DNA from: Allofournierella_A excrementavium
Lineage (GTDB): Bacteria; Bacillota; Clostridia; Oscillospirales; Ruminococcaceae
Direction of reading: 5' to 3'
Length of the DNA stretch: 13,467 nt
Assembly (NCBI GenBank): GCA_019120375.1
Contig: DWVE01000003.1
Location: 1-13,467 of the forward strand
Part shown: in pieces, positions 12,896-13,467 of the stretch
Position numbering within the stretch: the first letter of the stretch is position 1
Layout: the number at the start of each line of letters is the position of its first letter
Position numbers and translations under genes: made by a program
The notes under the pieces: generated by a model
The model's input: only the letters and a program-made list of their open reading frames with translations
The model's database searches: none
What the model was told of the DNA's origin: nothing

Positions 12896-12936
12896 AAAAA
12901 AAGTGATTGGTCATAATACAATCCCGTTCAAAAGAA

Positions 12937-12968
12937 GAAAGCCCCTCATAAAATGAGAGGCTTTCTTT
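12937..12968. terminator. Bidirectional terminator ahead of the tRNA region
   Basis: GAAAGCC-C-CTCAT (12937-12949) pairs with ATGAG-A-GGCTTTC (12953-12965) with one C/A mismatch and a three-base loop, followed by TTTG on plus and preceded by A-rich sequence, giving U on minus. It probably ends the minus-strand genes at 12982-13467. Confidence 0.7.
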
Positions 12969-12981
12969 GCTGGGCCTGCTC

Positions 12982-13166
12982 TTACAGAGCACTGACAATT
13001 TGCTTTAAGAGCGCAGCGGTCTCAGGGTTTTTGAGGAGTTCAAGGATTTTTGCCGTATCACTTTCGGCAGTTTGAACGCATAAAGCGCACGAACACTATC
13101 CGCTTTCCCTTTTGTCTCTCGAAACTGTTTTTGGAGTTCAATATATTGCTTTAGGTATTCGTTCAT
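12982..13166 (-). pseudogene. Small helical protein gene with an apparent frameshift
   Basis: An ATG (complement of 13164-13166) follows AGGAGG by eight bases and opens a frame that as written stops at 13005 (53 residues: MNEYLKQYIELQKQFRETKG, then a basic unnatural-looking tail ending TLRPLRS). In the -1 frame the same DNA reads AESDTAKILELLKNPETAAL followed by LKQIVSAL and a stop at 12982-12984, a far more protein-like amphipathic end lying just before the terminator. The frame change falls near 13070-13090, after KADSVRAL; no canonical slippery heptamer is visible. A one-base loss or a sequencing error is the simplest reading; a shorter true protein cannot be excluded. Function is unknown. 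It starts 16 bases after the stop of the DUF4253-like gene and is probably in the same operon. Confidence 0.6.
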
Positions 13167-13182
13167 AGACACATCCTCCTGC

Positions 13183-13467
13183 TCAATCCCACCAGAAGTA
13201 CCAAACAGTGGACTGCCGCAGTACATCGGCCAAAGCACCAACGGTGGCTTCCTCCGGACCCTGGTCAATCACATCAGGGCAGAAGCCGTACAGCTCCACT
13301 GCCACATCTACAGCCTCTTTCTCGGAGACAGGAACCGGAAGCAAGAACTCCAGCTCATCATGAGTCATAACTGCGGGTACAGCGCCATACTGTTCAAACC
13401 AGTATTTTGCAACTGCCATTAACTCCGGCGTGTTAGGACATTCATTCCAGCCACCAAAGGGCAGATA
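13183..13467 (-). CDS. DUF4253-like protein, C-terminal 94 residues (cut by window edge)
   Basis: The frame is open from the window edge and ends at 13183. It reads YLPFGGWNECPNTPELMAVA, then KYWFEQYGAVP, an ELEFLLPVPV strand, a helix KEAVDVAVELYGFCPDVIDQ, and ends STVWYFWWD. The PFGGWNECP start, CPDVIDQG and the terminal V-W-x-F-W-W-D match the DUF4253 pattern as I know it; the true N-terminus is outside. That family has no established biochemical function; some members sit near toxin or secretion loci. Lower GC than the chromosomal genes and its place behind a tRNA suggest horizontal transfer. An internal Met (complement of 13417-13419) is unlikely to be the start because the conserved motif extends upstream of it. 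Confidence 0.72.
   Translation of the reverse strand, partial: YLPFGGWNECPNTPELMAVAKYWFEQYGAVPAVMTHDELEFLLPVPVSEKEAVDVAVELYGFCPDVIDQGPEEATVGALADVLRQSTVWYFWWD

Noticed and set aside
12636..12956. Open frames of 81 codons (minus) and 87 codons (plus) behind the tRNA
   Set aside because: They overlap each other, the tRNA terminator and the repeat cluster, have no convincing ribosome site (the minus one starts with TTG) and resemble no family.

Overview
The window looks like a high-GC Bacillota chromosome of the gut Oscillospirales/Ruminococcaceae type (Faecalibacterium/Gemmiger-like). This is inferred from strong AGGAGG ribosome sites, lipobox lipoproteins, a short YtrA-type GntR regulator and GC-rich coding sequence. 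The two edges are more AT-rich and look mobile: a partial IS200/IS605 transposase at the left and an accessory strip behind a tRNA-Arg at the right.

Layout. (1) 1-320, minus: the left end of an IS200-like element, with the first 61 codons of tnpA, a leader able to hide its ribosome site, and a terminal hairpin. (2) 442-3949, plus: four genes behind one promoter (unknown protein, SCP2-like lipid-binding candidate, iron-dependent alcohol dehydrogenase, class-3 aldehyde dehydrogenase), ending in a strong bidirectional terminator. Together they suggest interconversion of alcohols, aldehydes and acids, possibly lipid-derived. (3) 9504-4010, minus: an OmpR-type response regulator, its histidine kinase, a membrane-anchored unknown protein, and two tandem paralogous lipoproteins. 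Genes are tightly coupled down to the third. Each lipoprotein has its own copy of the same promoter block and a leader hairpin. (4) 9668-11544, plus, divergent from (3): GntR/YtrA-type repressor, ABC ATPase and ABC-2 permease behind a near-consensus promoter embedded in repeats. (5) 12397-11603, minus: a ZIP-family metal transporter, whose promoter lies back-to-back with that of a tRNA-Arg(CCT) at 12557-12633. (6) 12634-13467: AT-richer DNA with clustered short repeats, a small frameshifted gene and the C-terminal part of a DUF4253-like protein, probably the edge of an integrated element.

The most interesting part is region 3. A 29-bp block is identical at both lipoprotein promoters. It contains CGG-type half-sites 11 bp apart, and the regulator gene's own promoter carries a perfect 11-bp-spaced CGGATAC repeat. 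This suggests a local regulon in which a two-component system drives itself and a duplicated surface lipoprotein of unknown function. No CRISPR array, rRNA or phage structural gene was seen.
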